Origin: Clostridia bacterium
GTDB taxonomy: Bacteria; Bacillota; Sulfobacillia; SLMV01
Assembly (NCBI GenBank): GCA_007136565.1
Contig: SLGS01000177.1
Location: 1-11,545 of the forward strand
Direction: 5' to 3'
DNA length: 11,545 nucleotides
The notes below the pieces were generated by a model. The model searched no databases. It was not told where the DNA came from and was given only the letters and a program-made list of their open reading frames with translations. The position numbers and the translations under genes were made by a program. Of this stretch, positions 1 to 7,591 are shown one piece after another (positions within the stretch are counted from its first letter, which is position 1; each line of letters starts with the position of its first letter).

Positions 1-2260
1 CGGACGTCATCTGGCTTCCACCGTAGGCCGTGGCTTCGAACTTTCCGAGCAAAATCCCCACGTCCTCGGCCATCTCGGGGGCGGCGTAACGGACCCGGGA
101 AACGAACTCCCTGGACGTCAGCCCCTCCGGAGATATACCCAGGGACTTGGAAACGAAGTAGATTGCCAGGTTGGCGCCCCCGATAACCCGGGCCGCGGCG
201 TCCTGCCCCTCGGTCGATCCTCCGAGCACTCTCTCGGCCGAATCGGATGCGATCTCCCGCTCCCGGGATAGGGCGACGTATCGCAATGAAGCGCCACCTC
301 CCACGAGGGCCACCGTCATCGCGTACCCGAGGATAGAAATCACGCGTCTCCAAAGGGGCATTCCCGGCTCACCTCGAGAATCGCCGTTTAGGTCGTCGAA
401 CATGAACTCCTCTTCCATATCCCCCTCGAACGGCCAAAGCTCGTCCTCGAAGTCGGGGTCCCTGGTTGGGCCGTCCCCGGCTTCAACCTCGGCCCGCGGG
501 AGGGTGCGAGCGTGATCCACGGGCTCGTAAGCCGGGGTGGGTTCGAAGGGAACCCACCCGTAACCGGGCATCCAGGCCTCCACCCAGGCGTGGGCCGTGG
601 CGTGGGATATCTCGCCCCGGTAGGCCGGGACGTCCGAGTCGTCGGACACGCGATCGAAATCACCCCGGGATCCTATGAATCCCTGCACCCATCGGGCGGG
701 TACATCGAGGCTCCGAAGCATTACCGCCAGGGCCGTGGCGTGGTGAGTACAGTATCCCTCCCGGGACTCGAAGAGGAAGTAATCCGAAAAGTCCGCGCCC
801 TCGGGTGGTGGAGCCACCTCGAGGTTGTAGGGAATATCGCGCAGGTAATCGACCAGGTCCCGGGCCGCTTCGTAATCATCGGTGGAATCCGCGGTGATTT
901 CCCGGGCCAGGTCGACGACGCGCTCTGGCAGGTTGCCCGGCAATTGCAGGTACCTGTCCGCGTCGGATAGAGTCGCATCCTCGGCCGGTGGATCGCCCTC
1001 GCCGATCTCCCAGTAGGGGAGGTGGGAGAGGACCCGGTATTCTTCGTCCAGCGGAGCCGTTAGGTTCAACAGGATGTCGCCGGCGGCGTTCTTGCCGATT
1101 ACCTCGCTGCCTTCGTGCGAGCCGGAGTCGTCGTCGATGTTGATTTCTCGAACGTCACCCAACCCGAATAGGGTGTGAGTTCTCAGTTCCACGGGTGTGA
1201 CGTCCTGGATGACACGCATGGTGCGTACCCCCGTCGGCAGGTGCCGGGGTAACCATTGTCCAAACTCGAACCACTCCCACGCCTCGACGTCGGGGGATTC
1301 CCAGCCGATGCCGGTGTATCGGGTGAGCGTCCTTCCCTGGAAGTACAGGGGGAAGGGCAAATCCTCGGCGGTGCGGGCGATGGCGCGCACCTCGACTTCG
1401 AAGGCCGTCGACGTATCCAGGGTTACCGGACCTCCCAATCGCGAGCTGGATCCAAAACCCGAGGATGCTATCGAAAACCAGTTGATGTAATGTCCTCCCT
1501 CGGGACCCCCCCGAACGCGCTCGAGGGTCGGGAATCTATCCGTGAACCACCGGCGCACCGACGCCAGGCTCCAGGGATCTCCGTCCAGGGGTATCAGGGT
1601 CGAAAAGAGTATGACCACCAGTACCAGGGCCGTCACCGCCGTCGCCGTCGAGGCGACCGGGAAACCCTCGATGACGTGATCGGCGCGTCGAGCGTACCAG
1701 AGCCTGCCCTGGGTGAGGGCGAGCAGCAGAAACGCCGGGACCATCAGCAGCCTGAGGTACTGATCGGCGTTGTCGAAATGGAAAAACCATTGGAAGACGA
1801 TGTAGCCGAAGGCCGGCAACAATACCGGCCAGCTGGCACCGCGCCCTATCTGCCACCATCCCCAGGTACCCACCGCGAGCAGGAGGAGCCACACGGTGAA
1901 GTATCCGACGTCGGGGGGGACGGTCCCGAGGGTCCCCCAGTAGGCCTCCACCAGGAACACTATCCACCGGGCCACGAAATCCGAGATCATCCGCAGGGTT
2001 TCGGTCCAAAGTGCCGTGGCGACGGCGGCCCAGAGCGCCAATACACCCATGATTACCGCGAAGACGGTAGTGGCCGAGTGGCGCCGGTAAAGGGCCATGG
2101 CCGGCAGGCCCGCCACCGCGATCCCCACGATCCACGTGCGGGGGGTCGCCGGAATTTCCATGAATTCCAAGGTCGATGCAGCGAGCACGGCGAGAATCCC
2201 GATATGGGCGAGGACGATGGCCTTGCCGAGGGATCCCGCGAGTACGGCCTTACCCGTCAA
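1..2260 (-). CDS. TgpA-type membrane transglutaminase (DUF3488 / transglutaminase core / DUF4129), 3' end cut by window edge
   Basis: Reading the minus strand from about 2260 gives one unbroken frame of about 753 codons to base 1. The N-terminus (about 1-225) holds several hydrophobic helices, such as WLLLLAVGTW and ALVLVVILFSTLIPL. An extracytoplasmic part then carries a transglutaminase-like core with Cys504 in REGYCTHHATAL and His557 in SHATAHAWVEAW. The acidic third position is Glu573 in WVPFEPTP. A further membrane helix follows at about 635-655 (MPLWRRVISILGYAMTVALV), and the C-terminus (about 675-750) looks like DUF4129 (LTSREFVSRVRYAAPEMAED). This layout is that of TgpA-like proteins, whose substrate is generally unknown. 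It is the last visible gene of an operon with DUF58 and MoxR genes and overlaps the DUF58 end by 11 bp. The start is uncertain: TTG at 2260 has a well-placed Shine-Dalgarno-like run, while GTG at 2269 is in frame but lacks proper spacing. The stop codon lies outside the window, probably close by. Confidence 0.93.
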   Translation of the reverse strand, partial: MTGKAVLAGSLGKAIVLAHIGILAVLAASTLEFMEIPATPRTWIVGIAVAGLPAMALYRRHSATTVFAVIMGVLALWAAVATALWTETLRMISDFVARWIVFLVEAYWGTLGTVPPDVGYFTVWLLLLAVGTWGWWQIGRGASWPVLLPAFGYIVFQWFFHFDNADQYLRLLMVPAFLLLALTQGRLWYARRADHVIEGFPVASTATAVTALVLVVILFSTLIPLDGDPWSLASVRRWFTDRFPTLERVRGGPEGGHYINWFSIASSGFGSSSRLGGPVTLDTSTAFEVEVRAIARTAEDLPFPLYFQGRTLTRYTGIGWESPDVEAWEWFEFGQWLPRHLPTGVRTMRVIQDVTPVELRTHTLFGLGDVREINIDDDSGSHEGSEVIGKNAAGDILLNLTAPLDEEYRVLSHLPYWEIGEGDPPAEDATLSDADRYLQLPGNLPERVVDLAREITADSTDDYEAARDLVDYLRDIPYNLEVAPPPEGADFSDYFLFESREGYCTHHATALAVMLRSLDVPARWVQGFIGSRGDFDRVSDDSDVPAYRGEISHATAHAWVEAWMPGYGWVPFEPTPAYEPVDHARTLPRAEVEAGDGPTRDPDFEDELWPFEGDMEEEFMFDDLNGDSRGEPGMPLWRRVISILGYAMTVALVGGGASLRYVALSREREIASDSAERVLGGSTEGQDAAARVIGGANLAIYFVSKSLGISPEGLTSREFVSRVRYAAPEMAEDVGILLGKFEATAYGGSQMTS

Positions 2261-3593
2261 CGGCGTCACCCCCCGAAGACGCGTACGGCATGACGCCGGC
2301 GCCCGAAGGTGTCCGGGGGACCGAGTTCGAGGCCGCGGAATCGAGGTCCAACACCGGGACATCGCTGTTCAAAGTCCAAACGGGGAAGGGCAACGTTCGA
2401 TGGCCCGGGCCTCCGAAGCCGCCGGCCCTCGATGGGCTGCCCGAAACCGATTCGTTCGAGGTCACCAGGAACAGCCCGACGCCGAGCCCGGATTGTATCA
2501 GCGAGGTGAGTAGGGATGTTATCCCGGGGGTCATTCGCCCGGTCACCGCCAAGAGGGTACTGCCGGATCCCACTGCATAACCCGCGCGTCGGAGGATGAT
2601 TTCCAGGGGTACCTCGGAGTCGGCGCGGGCGTGGGCCAAGGATTTCATGAACGTCCTGAGGTGCCTAGAGCCCTTGGCGGCGCGCAGGGAGTGATCTCCC
2701 CGTCCGTCCCTGGCGGTCAGGCCCACGGCCAGATCACTTCGCAGGCAGGCCGCCGCGACGCCGGCGGTGAGGTCGAAGGCCGTCTCCCTGGCCTCGGGAT
2801 CCGGGTATACCTCGGGATCCCCGTTCAAATCCAGGACGATGTTCACCTCGCCGGAGGCGGTGAGTTCGAATTCCCTCACGTAATGCTCTCCCATGCGAGC
2901 GGTGGTGGGCCAGTGTATGTGCCTGGGATTGTCGCCGGGAACCATGGGGCGGATATCCGCCAGGTTCGAGGGATCGGCGAAGGAGCGAATGCGGGTTCTA
3001 AGGGTGCCGAAGGGCCGGCGCAGGGGAATGTCCTGGCCGGTTACGGGAAAGATGCGTGGATACACGGTGACGAAACGGTTTCCGAAGATTTCCCGGCGTC
3101 CCCGGAACCAGCCGAAGGGATCGGAAACGGCTATCTCCACCGGTCCCAGGCGGTAGTGGCCGTGTTCGTTGAGGGATTCGGTCAGGGTGAGCACCCGGCT
3201 CTTGAGGGCGGGGACCGCGGTGATGACGCTCCAGTCGCCCCGCTTTCCCGGGACAGTACTTCGGGCCATCATGTTCGGAACGGGCACAAAACCCTCGTTT
3301 TCGAAGCGCAGGGTCAACTTCACGCTGTCCCCCCGGGTCATCTCGCGTCGATCCGCTTCGAAGATGCAATCGACGCTCTTGAGCATCAGCCTGGTCCAGA
3401 TGTAACTGCAGACCACCAGCAGGAGCATGCTCCGGAACATGAAAAGAGGCAGTTCCCCTCCGGCTGTACGCCAGAGGACGTACAACACCACCAGCGCGAC
3501 CAGGGGCCAGCGCTGGGCGGGGCTAACCCCACCCGAGAGTGCCTCGAGTCGGGTCGCTATCGCCTTTCGCAACCTATCGACGATCCGCTTCAA
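2250..3593 (-). CDS. DUF58 family protein (membrane-anchored, VWA-like)
   Basis: This 447-residue protein has an N-terminal hydrophobic hairpin at about 30-67 (LVALVVLYVLW and SMLLLVVCSYIW). An extracytoplasmic-looking beta-rich part follows. The DUF58 signature lies at about 209-241: ADIRPMVPGDNPRHIHW then REFE, matching the family pattern of R-x-Y/M-x-PGD-x-x-R-x-I-x-W. The region after it (NIVLDLNGDPEVYPD) resembles the first strand of a von Willebrand A fold. DUF58 proteins are usually encoded beside MoxR ATPases and TgpA-like transglutaminases, as here. Their biochemical role is not firmly established, but partnership with the MoxR ATPase is commonly proposed. The start is TTG at 3593, chosen because GGGAGG lies 7 nt upstream and the conserved N-terminus follows immediately. 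The MoxR gene ends 24 bp upstream. The stop is TAA. Confidence 0.93.
   Translation of the reverse strand: MKRIVDRLRKAIATRLEALSGGVSPAQRWPLVALVVLYVLWRTAGGELPLFMFRSMLLLVVCSYIWTRLMLKSVDCIFEADRREMTRGDSVKLTLRFENEGFVPVPNMMARSTVPGKRGDWSVITAVPALKSRVLTLTESLNEHGHYRLGPVEIAVSDPFGWFRGRREIFGNRFVTVYPRIFPVTGQDIPLRRPFGTLRTRIRSFADPSNLADIRPMVPGDNPRHIHWPTTARMGEHYVREFELTASGEVNIVLDLNGDPEVYPDPEARETAFDLTAGVAAACLRSDLAVGLTARDGRGDHSLRAAKGSRHLRTFMKSLAHARADSEVPLEIILRRAGYAVGSGSTLLAVTGRMTPGITSLLTSLIQSGLGVGLFLVTSNESVSGSPSRAGGFGGPGHRTLPFPVWTLNSDVPVLDLDSAASNSVPRTPSGAGVMPYASSGGDAVDG
2266..2274 (-). promoter_or_regulatory. Ribosome binding site deciding the TTG start of the transglutaminase gene
   Basis: On the minus strand the bases read GGGGGGTGA, close to the anti-Shine-Dalgarno complement AGGAGGTGA, and end 5 nt before TTG at 2260. 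The GTG inside this run (2269) is in frame but would have no spacer to the same purine run. The site lies within the last codons of the DUF58 gene, suggesting translational coupling. Confidence 0.5.
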
Positions 3594-3600
3594 GATTCGT

Positions 3601-3606
3601 CCTCCC
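3601..3606 (-). promoter_or_regulatory. Strong ribosome binding site for the TTG-started DUF58 gene
   Basis: Minus-strand GGGAGG with a 7-nt spacer to TTG at 3593. It sits in the 24-bp gap after the MoxR stop codon and is the main reason for accepting a TTG start. Confidence 0.65.
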
Positions 3607-3617
3607 GGGCGGGCGAT

Positions 3618-4604
3618 TCAGGGTGAAATAACTTCGGACGACCCCGGTGCCGTGGACCTTCTGATGATATCCCTGACGACGTCCTCGGTCGTCAGGTTCT
3701 CCCAGCGCGCCTCGGGGGTCAGGATGAGGCGATGCCGGAGCACCGGCGTGGCCATCTCTTTTACGTGATCGGGTAGAACGTAGTCCGAGCCTTCGTAAAG
3801 GGCCAGGGCCTTGGCTAGTCTTAGCATGACCAGGGAAGCCCGGGGGCTGGCCCCGAGGTAGACGTCGTCGTTATAGCGGCTGGCGCGATTTATCGCCACG
3901 ATGTAGTCCATTATCAATTCCGATGCGTAAACGCTCTCCACGGCTTCACCCAGGCCCGCGACCTGCTCTGCGTCCACGACGGATTGCAGGGATTCCAATG
4001 GGGAGTGGTTACCGATCCTCATCATCATCTCCCGCTCTTCCCCGGCGTCGGGATATCCCATCTGCAAAGACAGCGCGAAACGATCCAGCTGCGCCTCGGG
4101 GAGCGGAAATGTGCCCTCGTACTCGATGGGATTTTGCGTCGCCATGACCAAGAACGGTTTCGGTAGGTGGTGCGTTACACCATCGACGGTAACCTGGCCC
4201 TCCTCCATGCATTCGAGGAGACTCGACTGGGTCTTGGGAGACGCCCGGTTTATCTCGTCGGCCAGGATGACGTGATGGAACACAGGGCCCCTTCGAAAGC
4301 GAAATCCCGAGGTCTCGGGATCCAGCACCGACGTTCCCGTGATGTCCGAGGGGAGCAGGTCGGGGGTAAATTGGATCCTCCGAAAACTCAGGTTGAGAGA
4401 TCGCGCCAGGGACTTGATGAGCGTGGTCTTACCCACCCCGGGCACATCTTCGACCAGGACGTGGCGACCCGTCGCCAGGGCCAGCACCAGGTTTCGTATG
4501 ACCCGCTCCTTGCCCACTATGACTAGTCCGATGTTTTCTACTATGTCGCGAAGGACACCTCCGGCGTGAGACCGGAGTTCCTTCGTCGCTTCCTTTGCCT
4601 CCAA
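3618..4604 (-). CDS. MoxR family AAA+ ATPase
   Basis: This 328-residue cytosolic AAA+ ATPase has the usual length and layout of the MoxR family. Walker A is VPGVGKTTL (about 54-62, Lys59) and Walker B is VILADEIN (about 112-119, Asp116/Glu117). The stretch RASPKTQSSLLECMEE continues the family signature. Sensor 1 is ATQNPIEYEGTFPLPE (about 155-170, Asn158), followed by the Arg-finger region AQLDRF (Arg175). The C-terminal lid holds GASPRASLVMLRLAKA. MoxR ATPases are thought to act as chaperones that insert cofactors or remodel protein complexes, often with VWA/DUF58 partners. This is the first gene of the leftward operon. The start is TTG at 4604 (GAGG about 10 nt upstream); a later start would cut into the conserved N-terminal helix. 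The stop is TGA. Its promoter is probably in the divergent region to the right. Confidence 0.95.
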   Translation of the reverse strand: MEAKEATKELRSHAGGVLRDIVENIGLVIVGKERVIRNLVLALATGRHVLVEDVPGVGKTTLIKSLARSLNLSFRRIQFTPDLLPSDITGTSVLDPETSGFRFRRGPVFHHVILADEINRASPKTQSSLLECMEEGQVTVDGVTHHLPKPFLVMATQNPIEYEGTFPLPEAQLDRFALSLQMGYPDAGEEREMMMRIGNHSPLESLQSVVDAEQVAGLGEAVESVYASELIMDYIVAINRASRYNDDVYLGASPRASLVMLRLAKALALYEGSDYVLPDHVKEMATPVLRHRLILTPEARWENLTTEDVVRDIIRRSTAPGSSEVISP

Positions 4605-4691
4605 GGTAATCCCGCCTCACCGTGGGGTGTAAACGCGCGGAGGCGGCGATTCGAGCCGGCTCCCGCCGCGACGCGTTCCGATCTTACTCCA

Positions 4692-4720
4692 ATGATATCG
4701 CACTAAAGGATGCGCATTAA
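4692..4720 (-). promoter_or_regulatory. Candidate promoter of the MoxR-DUF58-transglutaminase operon
   Basis: On the minus strand TATCAT (4692-4697) matches five of six bases of the -10 consensus. Seventeen bases upstream, TTAATG (4715-4720) is a weak -35 match. Transcription would start near 4685 and leave a leader of about 80 nt before the TTG at 4604. That leader contains the perfect palindrome GAGCCGGCTC (4653-4662), flanked by GGCGG/CCGCC that can pair, so it could form a hairpin or be a protein site. The block sits in the most AT-rich stretch of the divergent region, which supports a promoter. There is no experimental support. Confidence 0.35.
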
Positions 4721-4753
4721 ACCTTATCGGGATAATTCGAAGCTTAAGTGCCC

Positions 4754-4811
4754 CGTCGTGGGAATGCGGGTTGGAGGTTAAGCGCCGACGGCGGAGAAAG
4801 CTCCCACGACG
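4754..4811 (+). repeat. Perfect 10-bp inverted repeat in the amidohydrolase upstream region
   Basis: CGTCGTGGGA at 4754-4763 is exactly repeated in inverted form as TCCCACGACG at 4802-4811, with a 38-base interior. Inside it, CGCC-GAC-GGCG (4783-4793) can form a smaller hairpin. If the plus-strand transcript starts upstream (a possible -10, GATAAT, lies at 4731-4736), this would be a two-tier stem in the 5' leader, ending about 30 nt before the TTG start of the amidohydrolase. It could equally be a DNA operator. It does not match a riboswitch class I recognise. The remaining parts of the 238-bp divergent gap show no gene. Confidence 0.6.
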
Positions 4812-4842
4812 AAACACACTACGGGAGAGGGTGTGAGCTGCG

Positions 4843-6279
4843 TTGAAATACTCTGTTCTATTGAAGGGCGGAAGATTGATCGATCCGGCCAACGGGCGCC
4901 ACGGGGGGTTCGATGTCGGTATCGACGGCGATGGAGTCGTCGAGGTGGCTCCCGAGCTGGATCCGGGGGCCGCGGCGAGGGTCCTGGACGTGGGCGACTC
5001 GTGGATAGTACCGGGGGTTATCGACCTCCACGTGCACACGTCGCGCCGGCACGGGGGATACAATGCCCATCGCATGATGGCCAGGGCGGGGGTCTGCACC
5101 GCATTGGATATGGGCGGGCCCTGGGACGAGTTCATCGGGTACGCCGCCGAGGAGGGCGCCGGCCTGAACCTCGCGGCGCTCCAGCAGGCCCGCCCCGGTC
5201 AAACCGTGCGGGATGAGGATCCCTCGGCGCAGGAACTGCAGGAGCTCCTGGAACGCTCCCTGGAGGATGGCGCCATAGGTCTGAAACTCCTCGGTGGTCA
5301 TTACCCCATGACGCCGGAATCCACCCGCAGGGCCATCGAGGTCGCCAACGCGGCGCGGGCCTACGTCGCTTTCCACGGTGGCAGTACGCGCACCGGGAGC
5401 AATATCGAGGGGTTCGTCGCGTCCGTGGAACTGGCCCGGGACTTGAAACTGCACATTCCCCACGTGAACTCCTACTGTCGCGGCCAGATAAAGGAGCGGG
5501 CCCTGGACGAGATCACCGAGGCCCTGGATCTCCTGGAGGAAAACCGAAACATAATAAGCGAAGCCTACCTGGCCACCATCAACGGCACCAGCGGGCGCTG
5601 TACCGACGGAATCCCCGAGAGCAAGGCGACCCAGCAATGTCTCACCCTGGCGGGTTACCCCGCCACGGAAGATGGCCTGGAGGCGGCCATCCGCGATGGA
5701 TGGGCCCGCATCAACGCGCCCATAGGCGGGGAGAACGTCAACATCACGGGCGAGGAAGCCGTCAAGAGCTGGCGGGACCGCGGAACGGTCACATCGGTCA
5801 ACTTCCCGGTGAATCCCCCCGAGAGTCGACTCCTCGCGGCCACGGCGCGGGATTCCGGGGGCAACTTCATCGTGGATGCTATAGCCAGCGACGGCGGAGC
5901 CCACCCGAGGAACGTCAACGTCACCTCCGGGATGGCCCTGGTTCGCACCGAAGCCCTGACCCCCGAGGAGTTCGTACTCAAGACCTCCCTGAACCCGGCC
6001 CGGATGCTGGGTTGTCCCACCAAGGGGCATCTCGGAGAGGGCTCCGATGCCGACGTCACCGGGATAGATCCGGAAAGCGGTATACCGACCTTCAGCCTGG
6101 TCGGGGGCAAACTGGTCCTGTGGCGGGGAGCCCTGGTGGGTTCTGGATCCACGATACTAACCACCGAGAGCGGACGGGCTTCTCTGGAGTCCTCCGGCTT
6201 CCAAACCCGCGTCATCGACGTGTCCGCCGGGATGCTCTACACGGGCCGTCCGTCGGATCCCTTTTCGCTTCCGGCGTGA
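4843..6279 (+). CDS. Amidohydrolase superfamily protein (dihydroorotase/hydantoinase-like), substrate unknown
   Basis: This 478-residue metal-dependent hydrolase has the amidohydrolase composite fold. A small N-terminal beta part (LLKGGRLIDP) leads to the metal motif PGVIDLHVHT, with His63 and His65. A TIM barrel follows, with Lys148 in GAIGLKLLGGHYP (candidate carbamylated bridging lysine), His178 in AFHGGS, His204/His207 in LHIPHVNSYC and Asp350 in IASDGGAHPRN (candidate catalytic/metal Asp). The C-terminal return to the beta sandwich has NPARMLGCPTKGHLGEGSDAD. Family members hydrolyse C-N bonds in cyclic or linear amides. The motifs do not fix the substrate, and dihydroorotase, hydantoinase and N-acyl-amino-acid deacylase are all conceivable. 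The start is forced: an in-frame TGA lies at 4834, so TTG at 4843 is the first option, and it restores the usual KGG N-terminus. It is transcribed away from the MoxR operon. A neighbouring aminotransferase hints at amino-acid or amide catabolism, by inference only. Confidence 0.88.
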   Translation: MKYSVLLKGGRLIDPANGRHGGFDVGIDGDGVVEVAPELDPGAAARVLDVGDSWIVPGVIDLHVHTSRRHGGYNAHRMMARAGVCTALDMGGPWDEFIGYAAEEGAGLNLAALQQARPGQTVRDEDPSAQELQELLERSLEDGAIGLKLLGGHYPMTPESTRRAIEVANAARAYVAFHGGSTRTGSNIEGFVASVELARDLKLHIPHVNSYCRGQIKERALDEITEALDLLEENRNIISEAYLATINGTSGRCTDGIPESKATQQCLTLAGYPATEDGLEAAIRDGWARINAPIGGENVNITGEEAVKSWRDRGTVTSVNFPVNPPESRLLAATARDSGGNFIVDAIASDGGAHPRNVNVTSGMALVRTEALTPEEFVLKTSLNPARMLGCPTKGHLGEGSDADVTGIDPESGIPTFSLVGGKLVLWRGALVGSGSTILTTESGRASLESSGFQTRVIDVSAGMLYTGRPSDPFSLPA

Positions 6280-6299
6280 TCTATCCGAGAAGGTAGCTA

Positions 6300-6328
6300 T
6301 TGGACCGAAGGGATTATCTAGATACACT
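6300..6328 (+). promoter_or_regulatory. Candidate promoter of the aminotransferase gene
   Basis: TTGGAC (6300-6305) and TACACT (6323-6328) lie 17 bp apart. The -10 keeps the T-A and final T of the consensus; the -35 keeps only TTG. The spacer and -10 contain the 10-bp palindrome TATCTAGATA (6315-6324), which could be a regulator site. The block lies 20 bp after the amidohydrolase stop, in the only AT-rich part of the 115-bp gap, so the aminotransferase may be transcribed separately. Confidence 0.4.
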
Positions 6329-6334
6329 AGGGGT

Positions 6335-6361
6335 GGAGCCGCGGAGAACTCCGCGGACTCC
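6335..6361 (+). other. Hairpin in the aminotransferase leader
   Basis: GGAGCCGCGGAG (6335-6346) can pair with CTCCGCGGACTCC (6349-6361), with one bulged A and a closing loop effectively of four bases (GAAC). No T-run follows (the next bases are GCCTTTCAA), so a simple intrinsic terminator is unlikely. The hairpin begins about where a transcript from the promoter at 6300-6328 would start and may protect the 5' end of the mRNA. It may alternatively be a weak terminator for the amidohydrolase transcript. Confidence 0.55.
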
Positions 6362-6394
6362 GCCTTTCAACTCGAGATCGGAGGGATAGGTGTC

Positions 6395-7579
6395 ATGATA
6401 TCCAAGAGGCTACAGGCCGTCAGTGCCTCGGCAACCCTGGCAATGGATGCCAAGGCCAAGGCCCTGCAGGCCGAAGGTAAGGACGTCGTCAAGTTTGGAG
6501 TGGGAGAGCCCGACTACCCGACCCCAGAACATATCAAGGAAGCGGGGATACGGGCGATCCAGGAAAACCAGACCACGTACACCCCCAACCCCGGGATTCC
6601 CGCGCTGAAGGAAGCCATATGTAAGAAGTTCTCCGAGGACAACGATCTTCAATACGATCCGGGACAGATCCTGGTGTCCACGGGTGCGAAGCAATCGATC
6701 TACAACGCACTCATGGCCCTGGTCGATCCCGGCGACGAAGTTGTCATCGTCGCGCCCTACTGGGTCAGCTACCCCGAGCAGGTTAAACTGGCCGGAGCCA
6801 CGCCCGTGGTCGTACAGACCGATGAGGAAACCGAGTTCAAGATGACTCCCTCCATGCTTCGCGATGCGCTTTCGGCGAAGACCCGGGCGCTCATCCTGAA
6901 TAGCCCCAGCAACCCCACCGGCGGCGTATACGACAGGGACGAACTCGCGGCCCTCGGCGAGGTAATCGCCGAAGCGGGTATATACGTCGTCAGCGACGAG
7001 ATTTACGAGTCTCTCATTTACGATGGCCGGGAGCACCACAGCATAGTGAGCTGTTGCCCGGACCTCAAGGACCTCACCGTAGTCATCAACGGGGTCTCCA
7101 AGGCCTATGCGATGACCGGATGGAGAATAGGTTACGCCGCCGGTCCCCAGGACGTGATTTCCGCCATGAGCAGCGTCCAAAGCCACTCCACCAGCAATGC
7201 ATCCTCCATATCCCAGTGGGCAGCCCTTGCCGCCCTCGAAGGCACCAAGGAACCCATCTTGGCCATGGTCAAAGAGTACGCGCGCCGTCGCGATTACATG
7301 ACGGAACGCCTGAACGCGTTGCCCGGCTTCACCACCGCCAAGCCCGGAGGGGCCTTTTACATCTTCCCCAACATCGCCGGTCTCATCGGTAAGACCATAG
7401 GCGGCGTGGAAATAACCGACGGCGACGTGCTTTGCGAACTCTTCTTGGAAAAAGCGCACGTGGCGCTGGTACCCGGGAGCGGATTCGGATCGCCCGACAA
7501 CATAAGGTTCTCCTATTCCACCTCCATGGAGCGGATCGAAGAGGGCATGGATCGCCTCGAAGATCTTCTCTCCGGATGA
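6395..7579 (+). CDS. Pyridoxal-phosphate aminotransferase, class I/II (aspartate aminotransferase type)
   Basis: This 394-residue fold-type I PLP enzyme has the normal length. The substrate-entry segment FGVGEPDYPTPEHI lies near 34-47, the phosphate-binding segment STGAKQSIYNAL at 95-106, and the ring-stacking region VAPYWVSYPEQ at 119-129. NSPSNPTGGVY (169-179) contains the conserved Asn, and SDEIYE (200-205) holds the PLP-pyridine Asp201. NGVSKAYAMTGWRIGYA (232-248) carries the Schiff-base Lys236 and a phosphate-binding Arg. A C-terminal RFSYSTS supplies the alpha-carboxylate Arg. The family transfers amino groups between amino acids and 2-oxo acids, and this subgroup usually includes aspartate/prephenate-type enzymes, though exact specificity cannot be read from sequence. 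The ATG at 6395 follows GGAGG (6380-6384) at a 10-nt spacing. An aspartate aminotransferase beside peptidoglycan genes could feed glutamate or aspartate pools, which is only inference. The stop is TGA. Confidence 0.93.
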   Translation: MISKRLQAVSASATLAMDAKAKALQAEGKDVVKFGVGEPDYPTPEHIKEAGIRAIQENQTTYTPNPGIPALKEAICKKFSEDNDLQYDPGQILVSTGAKQSIYNALMALVDPGDEVVIVAPYWVSYPEQVKLAGATPVVVQTDEETEFKMTPSMLRDALSAKTRALILNSPSNPTGGVYDRDELAALGEVIAEAGIYVVSDEIYESLIYDGREHHSIVSCCPDLKDLTVVINGVSKAYAMTGWRIGYAAGPQDVISAMSSVQSHSTSNASSISQWAALAALEGTKEPILAMVKEYARRRDYMTERLNALPGFTTAKPGGAFYIFPNIAGLIGKTIGGVEITDGDVLCELFLEKAHVALVPGSGFGSPDNIRFSYSTSMERIEEGMDRLEDLLSG

Positions 7580-7591
7580 GACGAACCTCTT

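Noticed and set aside
540..545. Glu573 instead of Asp as third residue of the transglutaminase triad (WVPFEPTP)
   Set aside because: From memory FEPT is common in this family, especially in Actinobacteria, so it is not evidence of an inactive enzyme.
1256..2293. Long plus-strand open frame (345 codons) opposite the transglutaminase
   Set aside because: It is antisense to a clearly conserved membrane/transglutaminase frame and its translation is low-complexity, charged and without domains, as expected for GC-rich shadow frames.
2631..3626. Long plus-strand open frame opposite the DUF58 gene
   Set aside because: The DUF58 motif PGDNPRHIHW fixes the minus strand as coding, and the plus frame has no recognisable domain.
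4754..4811. Inverted repeat as a known riboswitch (for example mini-ykkC, because of the ACGACG sequence)
   Set aside because: The ACGACG occurs in the stem rather than in two hairpin loops, so the known architecture is not matched.
4858..6030. Minus-strand open frame (390 codons) opposite the amidohydrolase
   Set aside because: The plus strand carries the complete amidohydrolase motif set; the minus frame is a mirror of it without motifs.
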